Assembly (NCBI GenBank): GCA_947095535.1
Contig: OX352773.1
Location: forward strand, 29,967,398 to 30,031,397
Reading direction: 5' to 3'
DNA from: Poecilobothrus nobilitatus
Taxonomy: Eukaryota > Arthropoda > Insecta > Diptera > Dolichopodidae
DNA length: 64,000 nt
In this document: in pieces, positions 60,476-64,000 of the stretch
Numbering within the stretch: the stretch's first letter is position 1
Layout of the letters: each line of letters starts with the position of its first letter
Notes under the pieces: model-generated
The model's input: only the letters and a program-made list of their open reading frames with translations
Database searches by the model: none
Told to the model about the DNA's origin: nothing
Program-made: the position numbers and the translations under genes

Positions 60476-63453
60476 AGACTGTATATAAAATTTTTTTTTT
60501 TGAAAATTTCCTCTAAGAAATCCCAGTTTAACTATAACCAAAAAAAAAACAATAATTATATTTATTTACCTTGGGAAAATCAAACAAGTTGATTAAACCT
60601 TCCAACTTACAACAATAATCAGAGCAATACAAAAAAAACAACAAAACAAAAAAAAAAAACGACTGATCTCATGACTAAGAAATTTAATCTTCTTTCGTTA
60701 CAAGCACTACAATTTTCATTATCATCCGCAATTTTCACGCCCATTTCAGTTATTGTACCCAATATATTAATTTATTTCCAATCTTCCCAGTTTTAATCAA
60801 AAAAAAAAATCAGGAAGGACATAATAAATGTTATTTTATATTCCTGTTTGACCCAAAATAATTGCTACCAACAATTTTTTTTTTGTTGGTTATTGTATTT
60901 TAAAACCAATATTCCGACACGCCTTTTACATCTCAATTTTTGTTGACACGTGACTTTAAGCCACGTGTTAAGAGTTTGTAATATTATATTCTGTCTCTTT
61001 TCAACTAATTTTATTTTATAATCGGTTCAAATGCCCTCTAAGTGGTTTTTATATTCAGATTAACTTATTATTAGAATATATATATATTTAAAGAATCGAA
61101 AATAACTAAATTGTACATTGTAACCCTTCAACTAAATTTTAAATAACTGTTATTATCCTTATAATACATGCATAATATATAAAAGAGGATATTGTTGCAA
61201 AATTTATTTGAATGAATCAATGAAACAAAAAATTTTGTTTTCTATTGTTCAATTCAGATTTGTTTGCTGATAGAACTTAAAACGTTTTCTAAGTGTATGT
61301 AAGTGAGTTTACAAAATGAATTTTAATCAGGTTGCAGGACGAGCACTTAATAAGAGAATGTTAGAAAGAAAAACAATAACTATTTTTTTTTTTTTTAGTA
61401 TAAAAATAGGGGAAATTGTACAGACTGTATTTGAATTATCCCATAGTTTGTCGTTTGACATTAATAATGAGTTATGATAGTAAAATTGTATACACTGTCT
61501 TTTTATTTGTTTAAAGATTTAAATTTTCATGTAAAAAAGGCATGTGAATGCAAATATTATTATAACAAATTAAAAAAAAAATTAAAAAATATTTGTTTTT
61601 TACGCTATTTAAAACAAATAGTGAAACAAATAAATAACAGAAACTATAAGAGACTTAGGACAGTATTTATTATCTGTATATATTTTTAAAAAGTAAATTA
61701 AATCTACAATACTGGAAAACGAAAGTTACCACTAAAAGAAATTTGTAAGATTCTTTTGTATTTTGAGTTTTAAAAAATATAACGATGTCAAACAACTTTT
61801 TGGAAATTAGACCATGAAAAAGTAAAGATCTCTAAAGCCGCAATTGATCAACAAAGTTTTATTTCTAATTGTTATCCAATTTTTCTTCAATTTCTATTCC
61901 AATATTTGTGAAACCGAATGAATGAACTGAGGAAATCTTAGGCATTATCTTCTTTTAATAAAATATTCCTTTCCAAAACCTTTTTTTTCGCGAATTCTAA
62001 TTGGATAAATTTTTCTTTTGCGAGTGAAAATCTTCTATTTTTCAAATTATAAAGCTTATTTAATAACATTTACGAGACAACTATAAAGTTTTCTATAGCG
62101 AACTGAGTTTAGTTAAAAATTCTGGAAAACTAGATATATAACGATATATTTTTATTAAAAAACAAACCAATTATGGTTATATACTACAGAATATGTATGG
62201 ATAAAAAGTAATTTAGAGGGATCTTAGAGTTGGTTACAAAATTACGGTTTCAATCAATACAGTTTAGTAAGAATTAGAGGCACGGCAACTCCTTTTATTT
62301 AAAATGTTTTGTTATTTACATATTGTACATATGTACAAAAAACTATTAGGAAAAAAAAAATTTTTTTTACTTGAAGAAGATTTGGTATAAGATGGAAACG
62401 TGGCAGATTCGGTTTTAACTACAACTCAAAAAATTCAAACTGCTGGGAATCATTTAAAATATTATATTTTCAAGTGTCTTAAACATAGATCAGAATATAA
62501 AAATTTTAAATTTCAAAAATATGAGGAATTTGTAAGAAGTATTGATATAAATTTTCCATTTAACTTAGAAAATTCGTGTGTTATTTTATTATGCCTATTG
62601 AACACAAAACTTGTGGCATTGTAAATCAACAGGGATTACATAAAAAACTTCTTCCGCAAAATTAATTATTTAATTAGTTTTTTGGTATTCTATCCATCAT
62701 ACCTCAGAGCCATTTATCCCCCAAAAACGTCAACCGTAGAAATTCTTTTATAAAAAAAGCTTTATTTTTGTTATTCTTTACTCACACTGATATTATTTAG
62801 AACACAACTTTATCTTTCTTATATAATGAACTTTCTTGCGACAAACTACAATTTAAAACATTTTTTGCTTGAAAAAGTAGCCAAATTTTTTATCTTTACC
62901 TTGTAACATCTTTTGCAAAATTTTATTTTAAAAGCTTCACACAGTTCATATTGCACAAAAAATGTACTCTTTAAGGTTTAGTTAGTTAGAACTTTATTTT
63001 CCCCTGATTCAATTTCTAGAATATTTCAAAAAAAAATTTCTAAGTGTTCTTTAAAATTAAAATTTTAGGGTAGTGTTGAAATATGCTAAAATTTTCGAAC
63101 ATTAAATGCTAAATGAAGTTTTCACTTTTAACTTCATCTTCATCATATACGACGAAAAAACGAGAAGCAAGAAAACACAAAAATATATCAGACATAATTT
63201 TTCTATTCTGGATCACCTAAAGTAATTTTATGACCACCTAAAATAATTTTCATTTTTATTTCAAATAATTTTCATTGCAAAATAATCTTTGCAAAGCGCG
63301 AGAATGAGAAAGTAAACAATGATTTTCAAATTGTCATTGCTTTCAAAATTTGATTTTTATATGATAAAAATATGAAAGCACTATGTAAACACGCAGCTCA
63401 AAAACTCGTGCCCTTTTTAGGAGCTCTATGAAAACTAATGTTATAAAATTTAT
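60476..63453. other. AT-rich spacer with a small CACGTG hairpin
   Basis: A perfect inverted pair, ACACGTG (60946-60952) and CACGTGT (60962-60968), flanks nine bases and gives two E-box cores. Frames at 61474-61689 and 62400-62624 (the latter starting with GTG) are not recognised. GAGTTGGTTACAAAATTACGG at about 62228-62248 resembles the edge of the AAAATCTC elements. Confidence 0.45.
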
Positions 63454-64000
63454 TCGCGATTTAAAACCGCATGTCTCAAAATCTCGTTTTTTATAATCTC
63501 TCGTTTCACGATATTTTCTATAAAAAATATCGCGAAAAAGTAGAATATTTCCTCACTATTTTGAATTCTTTGATGTTAAAATATTTATGTAAAAAAAATA
63601 ATTAGTAAGAACTTCTGAGTTGGTCACAAATTTAGGATTTCAATAATTTGTTTAGCATGGGTTTGGAAGCGACAGCCACCACTATTTCTCTGTCTGACTT
63701 ATTATTTCTTAAGAGTTTGAAAATAAGGGGAATATATTTGTAGAGCAGTGGATTATAGTGGATATAAAATAGTGGATTTAAATCAAATGTTTTTCAAATA
63801 GTGAATTTCACCGCTATAACTTTGTCAGTCACTGCGATTATTATAAAAATATATTGTCAACGGAATTTATATCACAAAAATTATGAATTTATAATGAAGA
63901 AAATAGAGTATACACTTTTTTCCAAAAATTTTTAATTTTACGATCAAACTCGTGAGATTTTGAAACAGGAGATTTTTACACGCGAGATTTCGACATGTAC
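63454..64000. mobile_element. Inverted-arm element with iterated AAAATCTC motifs, copy 2 (may run past window)
   Basis: The left arm (63454-63515) contains CGCGATTTAAAACCGCATG, TCTCAAAATCTCGTTTTTT, ATAATCTCTCGTTTCACG. The right arm (63944-64000) contains ACTCGTGAGATTTTGAAACA, GGAGATTTTTACACG, CGAGATTTCGACATG, which reversed gives AAATCTCGCGTGT, AAAAATCTCCTGTTTC and AAAATCTCACGAGT. The motif and its roughly 16-22 base period match the element at 27530-27780. The centre (about 430 bases) is longer and unrelated. The outer right boundary is at or beyond the window edge. Confidence 0.5.

Overview
The window is very AT-rich, non-coding eukaryotic DNA. It is packed with A and T homopolymer runs of 8-25 bases and carries a dispersed load of small and decayed transposable elements. 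The mix points to a fly (Diptera, most likely Brachycera): DINE-1/INE-1-type elements with a (GTCC)n block, tRNA-derived SINEs, decayed non-LTR retrotransposons and a PIF/Harbinger fragment. This assignment is inferred from element types. There is no host gene here to confirm it. No convincing host exon, tRNA, rRNA or CRISPR was found, so the window is probably a gene desert or the interior of a giant intron. Most open frames are short, rich in F, I, K, N and Y, and are by-products of AT richness.

Layout. 0-8 kb: a decayed RNase H-type LINE 3' end (about 0.95-1.3 kb) and a 1.57 kb DINE-1/HINE-like element (3596-5170). 8-24 kb: two unrelated SINE families (SINE-A at 9345 and 18523; SINE-B at about 8718 and 21665), a possible second LINE 3' end (about 12.0-12.2 kb), and long homopolymer-rich spacers. 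24-34 kb: an inverted-arm element built from iterated AAAATCTC motifs (27530), a HINE with five internal tandem units (30655-31693), and a LINE pseudogene that has lost its catalytic box (33167-33900). 34-46 kb: a third SINE-A copy, three inverted-repeat elements (38991, 41236, 42704), and a decayed HINE-like copy (44441-45860) split by a 5'-truncated LINE. 46-64 kb: the N-terminal part of a PIF/Harbinger transposase followed by a deleted SINE-A (48526-49068), a tandem HINE-like remnant next to a reverse-orientation HINE (51600-52949), a MITE (55284), a SINE-B head (59841), and a second AAAATCTC inverted-arm element that reaches the right edge (63454-64000).

How it fits together. No element here is coding-competent. 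The non-autonomous families depend on enzymes from elsewhere: Helentron-type proteins for HINEs, LINE reverse transcriptase for SINEs, and DNA transposases for MITEs. The window is therefore a record of several insertion waves, with one clear nesting (LINE inside HINE-like). The most interesting structures are the two families whose inverted arms are built from short iterated motifs, and the pair of HINE copies whose internal units differ by what looks like an unequal exchange.
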